The notes: generated by a model not told the origin, from the letters alone. DNA of 64,000 bases from Chitinimonas koreensis (GCF_014353015.1 NZ_CP060704.1:4303001-4367000), one strand, 5' to 3'. Positions 10,547 to 19,942 are shown, numbered from the stretch's first letter. Numbers and translations are program-made.

Positions 10547-11816
10547 GGCAGGGCAAGCCTTTCGGCGTCGGAGGGGGTTGGGAGAGCAGGACCTGCTCGC
10601 CGGCCGCCAGGCCGCCGAGCACTTCCACCTGGCCGGCGGCGCGCCGGCCCAGCCGCACCGCGCGGCGCCGCAGCTCGCGGCCGTGCAGCACGTACAGCCG
10701 GGTCTGCACGCCGGGGCCGTCGGGCAGCAGCAGCGCCGGCGCCGGCCGGCTCAGTTGCAGGCGCAGCTCGACCGCCTGGCCCGGCTGCAGCGCGGGCGGC
10801 GGGCCGCTCCAGCGCAGCAGCACGCGGACCTTGCCGCCCTGCACCTGCGGCAGGGTCTGCACCAGGCTCAGCGGGCCGTCGGCGCTGGTGGCGAGCTGGC
10901 CGGCGCGCAGCCGCGGCAGGTAGTACTCGTCGACCTCGGCCGCCAGCTGCATGCCGCCGGCCGGGTCGTCGATGCGGCCGAGCCGGTCGCCCGGCCGCAC
11001 GCTGGCGCCGACCTGCAGGGTGAAGCCGCTGAGCTGGCCGGCGATCGGCGCGGTCTGCTGCAGCCGCGCGCGCGCCTCCTGCAACAGGCGCAGGCCGTGC
11101 TGCAGGCCGTCGACCGCGCGCGCCATCTCGGCCAGCGACTGGGCGTGGATGTCGGCTTCGATGCGCTGGTCCTGCCGCGCCTGTTCCAGCAGCTGCGTGG
11201 CCAGCGCCTGCTGGCGCCGCGCCTGCTCGAGCGCGGCGGCCGAAACGAAGCCGGCCGCCGCCAGCGGCGCCAGCCGGCCGTAGTCGGCCTCGGCCTGCTG
11301 CTGCTCGGCTTGCAGCCGCGCCAGCTCGCGCCGGTTCTGCGCCAGGCTGGTCGCCTGGGCACTGCGCTGGGCCGAGACGTTGGCCATCTGCTGCGCCACT
11401 TCGGCGCCGCGCTGCATCAGCAGCTGTTCCTGCTCCGGGCTGCGCAGCCGGTACAGCGGCGCGCCGACCTCGACCCGGTCGCCGTCGCGCGCCTGCACGC
11501 TTTCCACCAGGCCGGCCTCGACCGCGTCGAGCTGAACCGAGCGGATCGGCTCGGCCCGCGCCCGCAACGGCAGCTCGTCGCGGAACAGGCCGGCCCGTAC
11601 CGGCGCCAGCTGGGCCGCACGCACCGTCTGCAACTGCGGCTGGCGCTGCCAGGCCAGCAGCAGCGCCAGACCGAACACGGCCGCCGTCGCCAGCGCGGCC
11701 AGCATCGGCGTGCGCCGCCAGCGCGGCGGCGGCAGCGCGCGGTCCATGGCGGTGCCGCGCTGGACGGTATCCGCGGCGGCGCCGGCGATCGGATCGGGCA
11801 GGGTCGGCGAGTTCAT
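10543..11816 (-). CDS. Efflux RND/HlyD-family periplasmic adaptor subunit, with probable frameshift near the 3' end
   Basis: Membrane-fusion protein linking the ABC permease to an outer-membrane exit. It starts MNSPTLPDPIAG, has a single N-terminal membrane anchor (TPMLAALATAAVFGLALLLA, about residues 37-57), a lipoyl-like half QLDAVEAGLVESVQARDGDRV, a long alpha-helical hairpin rich in Gln/Ala/Glu (about 105-235) and a beta-barrel half ending GQVEVLGGLAAGEQVLLSQP. As written it then runs on into the ATPase frame. One extra base in the G5 run at 10573-10577 gives an ending SDAERLALP and a stop at 10543 that overlaps the ATPase ATG, matching the coupling seen elsewhere in the operon. Corrected length is 424 residues. 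Confidence 0.8.
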
Positions 11817-11857
11817 GCCGTGCAGATTCGGGCCCGCCGCCGCCGCGGCCAAGCCCC

Positions 11858-11875
11858 CTGTCCGCTTCCGGACAG
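11858..11875. promoter_or_regulatory. Candidate operator between the efflux operon and its two-component genes
   Basis: A perfect 7-bp inverted repeat CTGTCCG-CTTC-CGGACAG in the 91-bp gap between the divergent adaptor (start 11816) and response regulator (start 11908). Its position and dyad symmetry fit a binding site for the Fis-type HTH of the adjacent regulator. This is inference from symmetry and location only. Confidence 0.5.
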
Positions 11876-11907
11876 CCGGCTGGCGCAGCGCCGGGCCGGC
11901 TGCGAAG

Positions 11908-12483
11908 ATGCGGACCGTGACCGATTCCCCGCTCCTCCTCCTCGACGACGATCCCGGCGTGGGCCTGGCGGCGCAGCTGCTGCTGCAGCGCCGGGTCGCG
12001 CCGATCACCTGCCTGCGCCGGCCGGCCGAGCTCGCCGCGGCGCTCGATCGGCTGAACCCGGCGGTGCTGCTCTTGGACCTGAACTTCGGCCCCGGCCGCA
12101 CCGACGGCGCCCAGGGCCTGCGGCTGCTGGCCGAGGTGCAGGCGCGGCCGCAGCCGCCGGTGGTGGTGGTGATGACCGCCTATGCCGATATCGAACTGGC
12201 CGTACAAGCGCTCAAGCGCGGCGCCTTCGATTTCATCACCAAGCCGTGGGACAACGTGCGGCTGATCGCCACCTGCCGCGAGGCGCTCGAACGCGCCCGG
12301 CCCTCGCCCGGCCAGGCGCCGGCGGCGGGTGCAGCCGAGCCGACGCGCTCGCTGGCCGCGCAGGAGCGCGCCGCAGTGCTGGCGGCGATGGCCGAGGCGC
12401 AGGGCAACCTGAGCGCGGCCGCGCGGCTGCTCGGGCTGTCGCGCGCGGCACTGTACCGGCGGCTGGAAAAGCATGGCCTCTGA
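11908..12483 (+). CDS. Response regulator, receiver plus Fis-type HTH (ActR/PrrA-like layout)
   Basis: A 191-residue regulator. Receiver acidic pocket DDDPG (residues 13-17), phosphoacceptor Asp57 in LLLDLNF, VVVVMTAYADIELAVQALKRGAFDFITKPW with the conserved Thr and Lys. The C-terminal 45 residues end QGNLSAAARLLGLSRAALYRRLEKHGL-like and form a Fis/NtrC-type helix-turn-helix; there is no AAA+ domain between. The start MRTVTDSP is chosen because the receiver begins there; a GTG three codons later is possible. It overlaps the kinase by 11 bases and is divergent from the efflux genes it presumably controls. Confidence 0.88.
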   Translation: MRTVTDSPLLLLDDDPGVGLAAQLLLQRRVAPITCLRRPAELAAALDRLNPAVLLLDLNFGPGRTDGAQGLRLLAEVQARPQPPVVVVMTAYADIELAVQALKRGAFDFITKPWDNVRLIATCREALERARPSPGQAPAAGAAEPTRSLAAQERAAVLAAMAEAQGNLSAAARLLGLSRAALYRRLEKHGL

Positions 12484-13645
12484 AGCGCTGCGCCTCGCCG
12501 CCGCCGCGCTGCTGTGGGCGCTGGCCGGCGCGCTGGCCCAGGCCGCCGGCCACTCCGCCCGCAGCGGGCTGGCGGCCGCCGCGCTGGCGCTGGCCGGCTT
12601 GGCGGCGGCCTGGCCACTGGCACGCCGCCGCCCTGCCCCGCCGCCGGCCGCCGAACCGCCGCCGCCTCCGCCCGACCGGCGGCTGCTGACGCTGCTGCAG
12701 GCCCAGCTCGAACACCTGCCGGTGGCGGCCTGGGTGCAGCTCGACGAAACCACGCTGCAACCGCTGAGCAACCGCGCCCGCCGGCTGGCGGCGCCCGGCG
12801 CGGTGCGCGACAAGGAAGCGCTGTACCGGCTGCTGCGCACCGCAACGGCCAGCGGCCCGCTGCTGCTCGACACCGAGCGCGGCGGCGAGCGCTGGCAGCT
12901 GCAGCGCCAGCCGCTGTCGCTCGACGGCCAGGCGCAGGTGCTGCTGGCGCTGGTGCCGCTGGAGAACGAACTGGAATCGGAATCGCTGCTGGCCTGGCAG
13001 CAGCTGGTGCAGGTGCTGACGCACGAGATCATGAACTCGCTGACGCCGATCAAGAGCCTGAGCCAGACCGCGCTGATGCTGCTGGACGAGCCGGACGCCG
13101 GCGAGGAACTGCGCACCGCGCTCGACGCGATCGCCCACCGCGCCGACGGGCTGTCGCGCTTCGTCCACACCTATCGCCGGGTCAGCCAGTGGCCGGCGCC
13201 GATCATGGCGCCGGTCGACCTGCGCGATTTTTTCCTGCGCCTGCAGCAGGCGGTCGCGCCGGCCTGGGCGGCGCGCGGCGGCGAGGCGAGCTTCGAGCTG
13301 GCCTCGCCCAGCCTGCGGCTGCAGGCCGACGAGGGCCAGCTGGAGCAGGCGCTGTTGGCGCTGCTGCAGAACGCCGAGCAGGCCACCGCCGGCCAGGCCG
13401 CGCCGCGGCTATGGGTGCAGGCGCGCCAGGGCCGCGGCGGCCGGCTGCAGATCAGCGTGCGCGACAATGGCCCGGGCGTGCCGGCCGGGCTCGAGCGCAA
13501 GATCTTCCTGCCCTTCTTCTGCGCCCGCGAGGGCGGCCAGGGCATCGGCCTGACCGTGGTGCGCCAGCTGGTGCACGGCATGGGCGGCCGGGTGCGCCAC
13601 GTCCGGCCGCTCGAGGGCGGCGCAGCCTTCGTGCTGAGCTTCTGA
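12473..13645 (+). CDS. Sensor histidine kinase
   Basis: A 390-residue membrane kinase. Two closely spaced N-terminal hydrophobic segments (about residues 5-24 and 32-50) leave almost no periplasmic loop, so sensing is probably within the membrane or by the cytoplasmic PAS-like region (70-165). The H-box is QVLTHEIMNSLTPIKSLS (His184), then the N-box ALLALLQNAEQAT, the G1 box VRDNGPGVPAG, F-box FLPFFCAREGG and G2 QGIGLTVVRQL. Start overlaps the regulator's stop. It forms a two-component system with 11908-12483. Confidence 0.9.
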   Translation: MASEALRLAAAALLWALAGALAQAAGHSARSGLAAAALALAGLAAAWPLARRRPAPPPAAEPPPPPPDRRLLTLLQAQLEHLPVAAWVQLDETTLQPLSNRARRLAAPGAVRDKEALYRLLRTATASGPLLLDTERGGERWQLQRQPLSLDGQAQVLLALVPLENELESESLLAWQQLVQVLTHEIMNSLTPIKSLSQTALMLLDEPDAGEELRTALDAIAHRADGLSRFVHTYRRVSQWPAPIMAPVDLRDFFLRLQQAVAPAWAARGGEASFELASPSLRLQADEGQLEQALLALLQNAEQATAGQAAPRLWVQARQGRGGRLQISVRDNGPGVPAGLERKIFLPFFCAREGGQGIGLTVVRQLVHGMGGRVRHVRPLEGGAAFVLSF

Positions 13646-13787
13646 GCGGCGCACCGGCAACCGATCTCCCCGCATGCATCGGCGCGTCCGCGGACGAAGC
13701 CGTTCCGCACGACCATCGGCCCTGACCGGCATGCAACGGCATTTCCAGGCCAAACCGTTTATGTGCAGCGCCACTGCAAAAAGTTTC

Positions 13788-13820
13788 GATTCTCATTTAC
13801 AATCAATATCAATTCTCATT
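13788..13820. promoter_or_regulatory. Probable Fur box upstream of siderophore receptor
   Basis: An AT-rich stretch in an otherwise GC-rich gap holds overlapping GATTCTCATTTAC and ATCAATATCAATTCTCATT elements. Read on the minus strand this is AATGAGAATTGATATTGATT, close to the repeated NATWAT hexamers of Fur sites. It lies about 255 bases before the receptor ATG at 14075, implying a long leader. The rest of 13646-14074 shows no supported gene. Confidence 0.7.
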
Positions 13821-14074
13821 CAGATTTGAATGTGCATTGCCGATCGCAGGGTACCGCCCTGCGGCGTACCCCCTGTCCGGGCGCACCTCTGCCGAGGTTT
13901 CTCTCTGCGCGATGAAGACCCTTGGCGGCAACGACCGCCGTCGCTTGCAGAGTCGGCGGCATCGTCGCCCGGCAATGGTCCGGATCGTCGGTCGATCCCG
14001 CTTTTCCCGGCAGCGAGGCCCTCCTTCCAGCCGGCTGCCAAACCGCTTTCGTGAACCTCCCAGGAGTCCCCGCC

Positions 14075-16273
14075 ATGTCCCGCCGCCGCAGCGCCGCCCC
14101 GTACGCCGAGCGCCTCCGACAACTCGCGCAGGCCATGTCCGCCGCCCGCTTGCCGAGCCCCATGCTGCGCCCCGCCATGCAGCTGGCGCCGGCCGGCGCG
14201 CTGCTCGCCGCCGCCCTGTGGGCGCCGAACGCGCAGGCCGAGACGGAGCCGGCGGCGGCAGCCTCGGCCCAGGAGAGCGAAAAGGTGGTGATCACCGGCA
14301 AGCGCAAGCACCGCGTATCCAAGGGCGCGACCAACCTGAAGCTGGAGATCAAGGACACGCCGCAGACGATCAGCACCATCGACCAGGAGACCCTGCGGGA
14401 CTTCGGCGCCACCGGCAGCAACGACGCGCTGCGTTTCGGCACCGGCATCGTCGTCGACGAGTGGGAAACCAACCGCACCAGCTTCCAGGCGCGCGGCTTC
14501 GACGTGATGCTCACCCAGGTCGACGGCCTGGGCATGACCAACGACTGGGGCCTGGTCGAGAGCCAGAAGGACACCTACCTGTTCGAGCGCATCGAGCTGG
14601 TCCGCGGCGCCAACGGGCTGCTGACCGGCGTCGGCAACGCCTCGGGCACCATCAACTACGTGCGCAAGCGTCCGGGCAACAGCGACGGCGGCGAGGTGAT
14701 CGCCAGCGCCGGCTCGCACCATCTCAAGCGCCTCGCGCTCGACTACAACAAGGTGCTCACCCCGGACGGCGAATGGGCCGGCCGCCTGGTCGTCGCGCAC
14801 GAGGACAAGGACTCGTACATCCGTGCCCTGCACAACCAGCGCAGCACGATCTACGGCGTGGTCGACGGCCAGATCGGCGACAACGGCGTGCTGACCGTCG
14901 GTTTCACCTACCAGGACGCCAAGCAGCGCTCGCCGATGTGGGGTTCGCTGACGCTGCCGCGCGCCGACGGCACGCTGGCCGAGTTCGACGTGTCGGCTTC
15001 CACCTCGCAGGACTGGACGCGCTGGAACAACCGTTCGCTCGACGCCTTCGTCGAGTACACCCACGCGCTGTCGAGCAACTGGGAAGGCAAGCTGACCTAC
15101 AACCGCAACAAGGGCGAGAACGCGAGCAAGCTGTTCTACGCCTACACCCTCACCGGCGCGCTGGAAAACGACAACACCGGGCTGTACGGCTGGCCCTACC
15201 GCAGCGAGGGCGACACCCGCGCCGACGTGATCGACGCCAACCTCAACGGGCGGTTCGGCGCCTTCGGCCGCCAGCACGAGGTCGTCGTCGGCCTGAGCCA
15301 CTCGAGGCAGAAGAACAAGGCGGTCGGCTACGACGCCACCGGCTACATCGGGCTGCCGCTGCCGGCCTTCCCGTATGCCGGCAACGTCTATCCCGAACCG
15401 GCCTGGGGCGCGACCTCCGTCGCGGCGGACGGCAAGCAGCAGATCACCCGCCTGTACGCCGCGGCCCGGCTGGCGCTGACCGAACGCCTGAAGGGCATCG
15501 CCGGCGTCAACGCGATCAGCCTGAAGCGCAACGGCACCTCGATCTACGGCGGCGGCGTCGCGCTCGACAACGAGAAGACCGACAAGGTCAGCCCCTATCT
15601 CGGTACGACCTACGACATCACGCCGGACGTGCTGGCCTACGCCTCGTATTCGGACATCTTCCAGGCCCAGGACCAGCGCGACGTCCACGGCGCCTTCCTC
15701 GCGCCGATGAAGGGTATCAACGCCGAAACGGGCGTGAAGGCCGAATGGCTCGACCGCAAGCTGCTGACCACCTTCGCCGTGTTCAGCGCGAAGCAGAAGG
15801 GCCTGGCGACCGAGGCCGGCTTCGATCCGGTGTCGCAGCAGTCCTATTACGAGCCCAAGGACGTGAAGTCGCGCGGCTTCGAGATCGAGGCCAGCGGCCG
15901 GCTCGATGCCGATACCAAGGTCTCGGTCGGCTATACCCAGCTCAAGCTGACCGGCCCGGACGGCAAGGACATCTACGAATGGGTGCCGCGGCGCACGCTG
16001 AAGCTGCTGGTCGAGACCCGCCTGGCCGCCCTCCCCGCCATGCGGCTCGGCGCCGCGACCCGCTGGCAGTCCGATGCCGACAAGATCGGCGGCGCGCGCC
16101 AGGACGCCTACCTGCTCGCCAACGTCTTCGGCGCCTACGATCTGACCAAGGACGCGACGGTACGGCTGAACGTCGACAACCTGTTCGACAAGAAATACCT
16201 GCGCACGGTGCAGTTCGGCGCGATCTACGGCTCGCCGCGCACGGCGTCGGTGTCGCTCGAATACAAGCTCTGA
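14075..16273 (+). CDS. TonB-dependent siderophore receptor
   Basis: Outer-membrane ferric-siderophore receptor of the FhuE/FpvA/FoxA class, 732 residues. The start MSRRRSAAPYAERL has AGGAG eight bases upstream. A long basic n-region precedes the hydrophobic core (MQLAPAGALLAAALW) and a likely AQA cleavage site near residue 57. The plug domain shows KVVITGKRKHRVSK, TNLKLEIKDTPQTISTI, FQARGFDV and the class motif ERIELVRGANGLLTGVGNASGTIN. The beta-barrel ends with NVDNLFDKKYLRTV and a C-terminal aromatic-type strand SVSLEYKL. It heads an iron-uptake cluster under a Fur box; the specific siderophore cannot be inferred. Confidence 0.93.
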   Translation: MSRRRSAAPYAERLRQLAQAMSAARLPSPMLRPAMQLAPAGALLAAALWAPNAQAETEPAAAASAQESEKVVITGKRKHRVSKGATNLKLEIKDTPQTISTIDQETLRDFGATGSNDALRFGTGIVVDEWETNRTSFQARGFDVMLTQVDGLGMTNDWGLVESQKDTYLFERIELVRGANGLLTGVGNASGTINYVRKRPGNSDGGEVIASAGSHHLKRLALDYNKVLTPDGEWAGRLVVAHEDKDSYIRALHNQRSTIYGVVDGQIGDNGVLTVGFTYQDAKQRSPMWGSLTLPRADGTLAEFDVSASTSQDWTRWNNRSLDAFVEYTHALSSNWEGKLTYNRNKGENASKLFYAYTLTGALENDNTGLYGWPYRSEGDTRADVIDANLNGRFGAFGRQHEVVVGLSHSRQKNKAVGYDATGYIGLPLPAFPYAGNVYPEPAWGATSVAADGKQQITRLYAAARLALTERLKGIAGVNAISLKRNGTSIYGGGVALDNEKTDKVSPYLGTTYDITPDVLAYASYSDIFQAQDQRDVHGAFLAPMKGINAETGVKAEWLDRKLLTTFAVFSAKQKGLATEAGFDPVSQQSYYEPKDVKSRGFEIEASGRLDADTKVSVGYTQLKLTGPDGKDIYEWVPRRTLKLLVETRLAALPAMRLGAATRWQSDADKIGGARQDAYLLANVFGAYDLTKDATVRLNVDNLFDKKYLRTVQFGAIYGSPRTASVSLEYKL

Positions 16274-16382
16274 GCGAGGTTGGCGAGAAGATAGCCAAGC
16301 ACCCGACTCCGTGATCCGCCCTGCAAAGCCGGGCGCTTTGGCGCATGCGAAGATCGACGAGTGATTGCGGTTTTATTCCACT

Positions 16383-16420
16383 CCCCCACCCTCGCCGCCG
16401 CGAGGGCGCCTCGCTAGCGC
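16383..16420. repeat. Intergenic repeat, family R4 (CCCTCGCCGCCGCGAGGG)
   Basis: CCCCCACCCTCGCCGCCGCG followed by AGGGCGCCTCGC; the same sequence is found at 29242-29285 before the aldehyde dehydrogenase. It contains a short hairpin (CCCTCGC/GCGAGGG). Confidence 0.7.
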
Positions 16421-16455
16421 GAGATTCGCGCCTTTCTCGACTGCTTGCAGGAAAC

Positions 16456-16477
16456 AGGGGCGGACCGCGGTCCGCCC
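16456..16477. repeat. GC-rich hairpin in the gap after the receptor gene
   Basis: A perfect 10-bp inverted repeat GGGGCGGACC/GGTCCGCCCC with a 2-base loop. Further hairpins follow at 16525-16550 (then TTTT, possibly a terminator) and 16565-16582. The gap 16274-16619 holds these structures and the R4 repeat but no gene that I can support. Confidence 0.55.
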
Positions 16478-16619
16478 CATCCACCCGATCCTGGCCGTGC
16501 GCCGGGCGGCGTGGTGAAGGAGAAAGTGGCGTCCGCTTCCGGGCGCCGCTTTTCGCGTTTTAGCCGGCCGGTTTCGGCCGGCGACGAATTTGTCGGAGCA
16601 TCCGTCCTTGTCCGAAAGC

Positions 16620-16907
16620 ATGACGAACCGCCTGCTCGTGCTGGCCCGCATCGCCGCCGCGCTGCTGGGCGGCTACCTGTTCACCTGGGGGCTGGCCGCC
16701 TGCGCGATCGCAGCCCTGGTCGCCGCCGGCACCGATTTCCACGAAGCCGAGCATGCGGTGATGCTGCTGGCCTTCATCGTCTTCCTGCTCGCCTTCCTGT
16801 GGTCGTTCGCGGGCCGCAGCCTGGCGCTGATCTGGGCCGTGCTGGCCGGCGGCGGCGCGACGATGACGCTGGCCGCCTGGCTTCTGCAACGCAGCCTGCT
16901 GCACTGA
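16620..16907 (+). CDS. DUF3649-type iron-uptake-associated membrane protein
   Basis: About 95 residues with three hydrophobic segments (LVLARIAAALLGGYLFTWGL, AVMLLAFIVFLLAFLWSF, ALIWAVLAGGGATMTLAAWLL). It resembles the small DUF3649 proteins found between TonB receptors and PepSY membrane proteins in Beta- and Gammaproteobacteria; the biochemical role is unknown. The ATG at 16620 is used. A TTG at 16608 has a better-spaced GGAG (16595-16598) and could be the true start, adding four residues. Confidence 0.75.
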   Translation: MTNRLLVLARIAAALLGGYLFTWGLAACAIAALVAAGTDFHEAEHAVMLLAFIVFLLAFLWSFAGRSLALIWAVLAGGGATMTLAAWLLQRSLLH

Positions 16908-16929
16908 ATCCGCGACAGGAATCACCACG

Positions 16930-18624
16930 ATGTTCCAAAGCTTCCGCCATTCGATGACCTGGCTGCACACCTGGTTCGGCCTGACGCTGGGCTATGTGCT
17001 GATGGTGTGCTTCTTCTTCGGCTCGCTCTCGGTGTTCGACCGCGAGATCGACCGCTGGGCGCTGCCCGATACGCGCTTCCCGGCGCAACCCGCGCCGTCG
17101 TTCGACCAGGTGCTCAAGCCGATCTACGCCAAACTCAAGCCGCACCCGGTGGACCTGGCGGCCACCCGGGCGCGGGTGATCGGCGAGCTGCCCGATCCCG
17201 CCACCCTGCCGATGTCCTCGCTGTACTACTACACCACCCACCGCGACCCGGTGCTGGCCATCGGCGCGGAATTCGACGTGCCCAACAAGCCCAGGGACGC
17301 CGCCGACGAGCATCAGCACGTGCACGGCTGGGCCACGCTGGACCCGCGCACCGGCGCCTTCCTGTCCGAGGGGCAGCTCAAGCTGGGCAGCGAGTTCTTC
17401 TACCCGATGCACTACAGCCTGCACCTGAACTGGCAGAACCTGGGCTATTGGGTGGTCGGCCTGGCCGCGCTGGTCATGCTGGCCGCGCTGGTCAGCGGCG
17501 TGGTCTTGCACAAGAAGATCTTCCGCGAGTTCTTCACCTTCCGCCCCTGGAAGCGCACCCAGCGCAGCAGCCTGGACCTGCACAACCTGAGCGGGATCGC
17601 CGGCCTGCCGTTCCACTTCTTCTTCGCCTTCACCGGCCTGGTGATCTTCGCCAGCATCTACCTGCCGCTGGCCGAGACCCTGCTCGCCCCCCTGCACAAG
17701 CAGCATGAAGCGATGGAGGCCGCACGCACCGGCCTGGCCCACGAGGCGGCCGGCGTACCGGCGCCGCTGGCCTCGGTGGACGCCATGGTGGCCGAGGCCA
17801 AGCGCCGCTGGGCCGCGCGCAACATGCCGGGCGAGGTCGGTTACCTCTACATCAACCACCTGGGCGACAAGAACGGCTACGTCAGCATCTTCCGCGCCGG
17901 CAACGACCAGGTGGCCCTGGTCGGCCAGGGCGTGCACTTCGAAGCCAGCAGCGGCCGCGTCATCCGCGAAGACCCCCCGCCCTCGGCCGTCATGAGCGTC
18001 AACGAATTCCTGACCGGCCTGCACCTGCAGCACTTCCGCCACTGGCTGCTGCGCTGGCTGTACGTGCTGGGCGGCCTGCTGGGCTGCGTGTGCATCGCCA
18101 CCGGCTTCATCTTCTTCGTCGAGAAGCGCAAGGCGCAGCACGCCAAGCGCGGCAGCATGGGGAGCCGCGCGGTCGATGCGCTGGCGGTCGCCGCGGTCAC
18201 CGGCATGGTGATCGCAGCCGTCGCGATGCTCGCCGCCAACCGTGCGCTGCCGGCCGACCTGGCGGGCAAGGGCGGCTGGGAGGAGAAGGTGTTCTGGGGC
18301 GCCTGGCTGCTGAGCTTCATCCATGCCGCGGCGCGCAGCGGCCCGGTGGCGCAGGGGCGCATCAATCCGGCCTGGCGCGAACAATGCTGGGCGCTGGCGG
18401 CGCTGGCCGTCGCGGCGGTGGTGCTGAACTGGATCGGCACCGGCGACCACCTGGTCAAGACCCTGTTCACCTCTACCTATTGGCCCGTGGCCGGCCTGGA
18501 CCTGAGCCTGCTGGCCGCCGCGGCGATCGCCGTCTTCGCCGGCCGCAAGCTGGCCCGGCATGAACGCCACGCCCGGCCGTCGACCCACGCAGCACCGAAT
18601 ATCAGCGAGGCGCTTCATGGCTGA
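16930..18624 (+). CDS. PepSY-associated TM helix domain protein
   Basis: A 564-residue inner-membrane protein of the PepSY_TM family, frequently linked to siderophore receptors and proposed to act in ferric-siderophore reduction. Visible features: N-terminal WLHTWFGLTLGYVLMVCFFFGSL (TM1 with conserved His), a periplasmic PepSY-like region, LGYWVVGLAALVMLAALVSGVVL (TM2), a second WKRTQRSSLDLHNLSGIAGLPFHFFFAFTGLVIF helix pair with paired His residues, FRHWLLRWLYVLGGLLGCVCIATGFIFF and three further C-terminal helices. The conserved membrane His pairs are compatible with haem binding. It is separated from the upstream gene by 22 bases and overlaps the next by 8. Confidence 0.9.
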   Translation: MFQSFRHSMTWLHTWFGLTLGYVLMVCFFFGSLSVFDREIDRWALPDTRFPAQPAPSFDQVLKPIYAKLKPHPVDLAATRARVIGELPDPATLPMSSLYYYTTHRDPVLAIGAEFDVPNKPRDAADEHQHVHGWATLDPRTGAFLSEGQLKLGSEFFYPMHYSLHLNWQNLGYWVVGLAALVMLAALVSGVVLHKKIFREFFTFRPWKRTQRSSLDLHNLSGIAGLPFHFFFAFTGLVIFASIYLPLAETLLAPLHKQHEAMEAARTGLAHEAAGVPAPLASVDAMVAEAKRRWAARNMPGEVGYLYINHLGDKNGYVSIFRAGNDQVALVGQGVHFEASSGRVIREDPPPSAVMSVNEFLTGLHLQHFRHWLLRWLYVLGGLLGCVCIATGFIFFVEKRKAQHAKRGSMGSRAVDALAVAAVTGMVIAAVAMLAANRALPADLAGKGGWEEKVFWGAWLLSFIHAAARSGPVAQGRINPAWREQCWALAALAVAAVVLNWIGTGDHLVKTLFTSTYWPVAGLDLSLLAAAAIAVFAGRKLARHERHARPSTHAAPNISEALHG

Positions 18625-18955
18625 ACCGATCTGGCTGTACCAGGCAGGCGCCGCAGCGGCCAGCGTCGTCGGCTTCGCCTGGCTGTCGCTGGCGATGGAT
18701 GCGCACTGGCACCAGGTGCACGGCGGCACCACGCCCGCGCGCGCCGTGCGGGCCACGCTGCGCGCGCTGGGCACGGCGAGCCTGCTCGCCTCGGCCCTGC
18801 TGTGCTTCGCCGCCGACCGGCCGTCCATGGCGGTCCTGGTCTGGCTGATGCTGCTGGCCGGCTCCGCCCCGCTGATCGCGCTGACGCTGGCCTTCCGGCC
18901 GCGCCTGCTGCGGGCGGCCTGGCCGTGGGGCGACCGTATCGCAAGGGGTCGGTGA
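18617..18955 (+). CDS. DUF3325 domain-containing membrane protein
   Basis: A 112-residue protein with three hydrophobic segments (AGAAAASVVGFAWLSLAM, LGTASLLASALLCFAA, MAVLVWLMLLAGSAPLIALTLAF). Its start MAEPIWLYQAG overlaps the end of the PepSY gene by 8 bases. DUF3325 proteins regularly close TonB receptor-DUF3649-PepSY operons, which is the arrangement here. Function unknown; membership in the iron operon is inferred from context and overlap. Confidence 0.8.
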   Translation: MAEPIWLYQAGAAAASVVGFAWLSLAMDAHWHQVHGGTTPARAVRATLRALGTASLLASALLCFAADRPSMAVLVWLMLLAGSAPLIALTLAFRPRLLRAAWPWGDRIARGR

Positions 18956-18975
18956 AGACCTCGGCGAAATGTAAA

Positions 18976-18999
18976 AAGGCCCGGCAGATGCCGGGCCTT
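18976..18999. terminator. Bidirectional terminator between iron operon and polyamine operon
   Basis: A 10-bp stem AAGGCCCGGC/GCCGGGCCTT with loop AGAT. It sits between convergent operons. On the minus strand the stem is followed by a further T run, giving a good U-tract for the polyamine genes; on the plus strand the tail is CGTCTT. Confidence 0.8.
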
Positions 19000-19048
19000 C
19001 GTCTTCCAGGACCTTGAGTCCTTTTCCATTGCCGCACAGCGGCCGGCG

Positions 19049-19942
19049 CTATTCGGTCTTGCCCGAGAACGCCGCCTGCATCGCCCGCTCGCGCTTGGCC
19101 TGGGCCGACAGCATCAGCCGGTTCGACACGATCACGAACACCGTCACCACCACGATCACGATGGTCGCCAGCGCATTGATCTCCGGCGTGAGGCCGAGGC
19201 GGATCGAGGAGAAGATCCACTGCGGCATGGTGGTCGAGCCGGGGCCGGACAGGAAGGCGGTCAGCACGTAGTCGTCGAGCGACAGCGTGAAACTCAACAG
19301 CCAGCCGGCCACCAGCGCCTGCGAGATCACCGGCAGGGTGATGACGAAGAACACCTTGAACGGATGGCAGCCGAGATCCATCGCGGCATCCTCGAGCGAA
19401 CGGTCGAGCTCCTTCAGCCGCGACTGCACCAGCACCGCCACGTAGGCCATGCACAGCGTGGTATGGCCGATCCAGATGGTGACCATGCCGCGCTCGCCGA
19501 AGGCCCAGCAGCCGAAGCGGCTCAAGAGGCCGCTCGGCGGCGGCTCGGCGCCGCAGCCCAGGCCCGATTGCAGTGCGACGAACAGCAGCAGCATCGACAG
19601 GCCGACGATCACCTCCGGCATCACCATCGGCGCGGTGACCAGGCCGGCGAACAGCGACTGGCCGCGGAAACGACCGAACCGCGCCAGCACGAAGCCGGCC
19701 ACCGTGCCCAGCACCACGGCCAGCGTGGCCGACATGAAGGCGATCTTGAAGCTCAGGCCGGCCGCGTGCAGCAGCTCGTCGTCGTTGACCAGCACCTGGT
19801 ACCACTTGAGCGAGAAGCCGCCCCAGACGGTGACCAGCCGCGATTCGTTGAACGAATACAGGATCAGGCTGGCGATCGGCGCATACAGGAAGAAGAAGCC
19901 CAGCACCATGTAGAGCCGGTTGGCGAAAGGCATGCGGTTCAT
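19049..19942 (-). CDS. potI: Polyamine (putrescine/spermidine) ABC transporter permease, PotI/SpuH type
   Basis: Second inner-membrane permease of the polyamine importer, 297 residues. Start MNRMPFANRLYMVLGFFFLY; six membrane segments; the binding-protein-dependent permease signature LEDAAMDLGCHPFKVFFVITLP (EAA loop, about 190-211) contacts PotG; DDYVLTAFLSGPGSTTMPQWIF is typical of PotI. There is a somewhat Gly/Cys-rich loop (SGLGCGAEPPPSGLL) near the middle. The start overlaps the potH stop (ATGA), and this is the last gene before the terminator at 18976. Confidence 0.92.
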   Translation of the reverse strand: MNRMPFANRLYMVLGFFFLYAPIASLILYSFNESRLVTVWGGFSLKWYQVLVNDDELLHAAGLSFKIAFMSATLAVVLGTVAGFVLARFGRFRGQSLFAGLVTAPMVMPEVIVGLSMLLLFVALQSGLGCGAEPPPSGLLSRFGCWAFGERGMVTIWIGHTTLCMAYVAVLVQSRLKELDRSLEDAAMDLGCHPFKVFFVITLPVISQALVAGWLLSFTLSLDDYVLTAFLSGPGSTTMPQWIFSSIRLGLTPEINALATIVIVVVTVFVIVSNRLMLSAQAKRERAMQAAFSGKTE

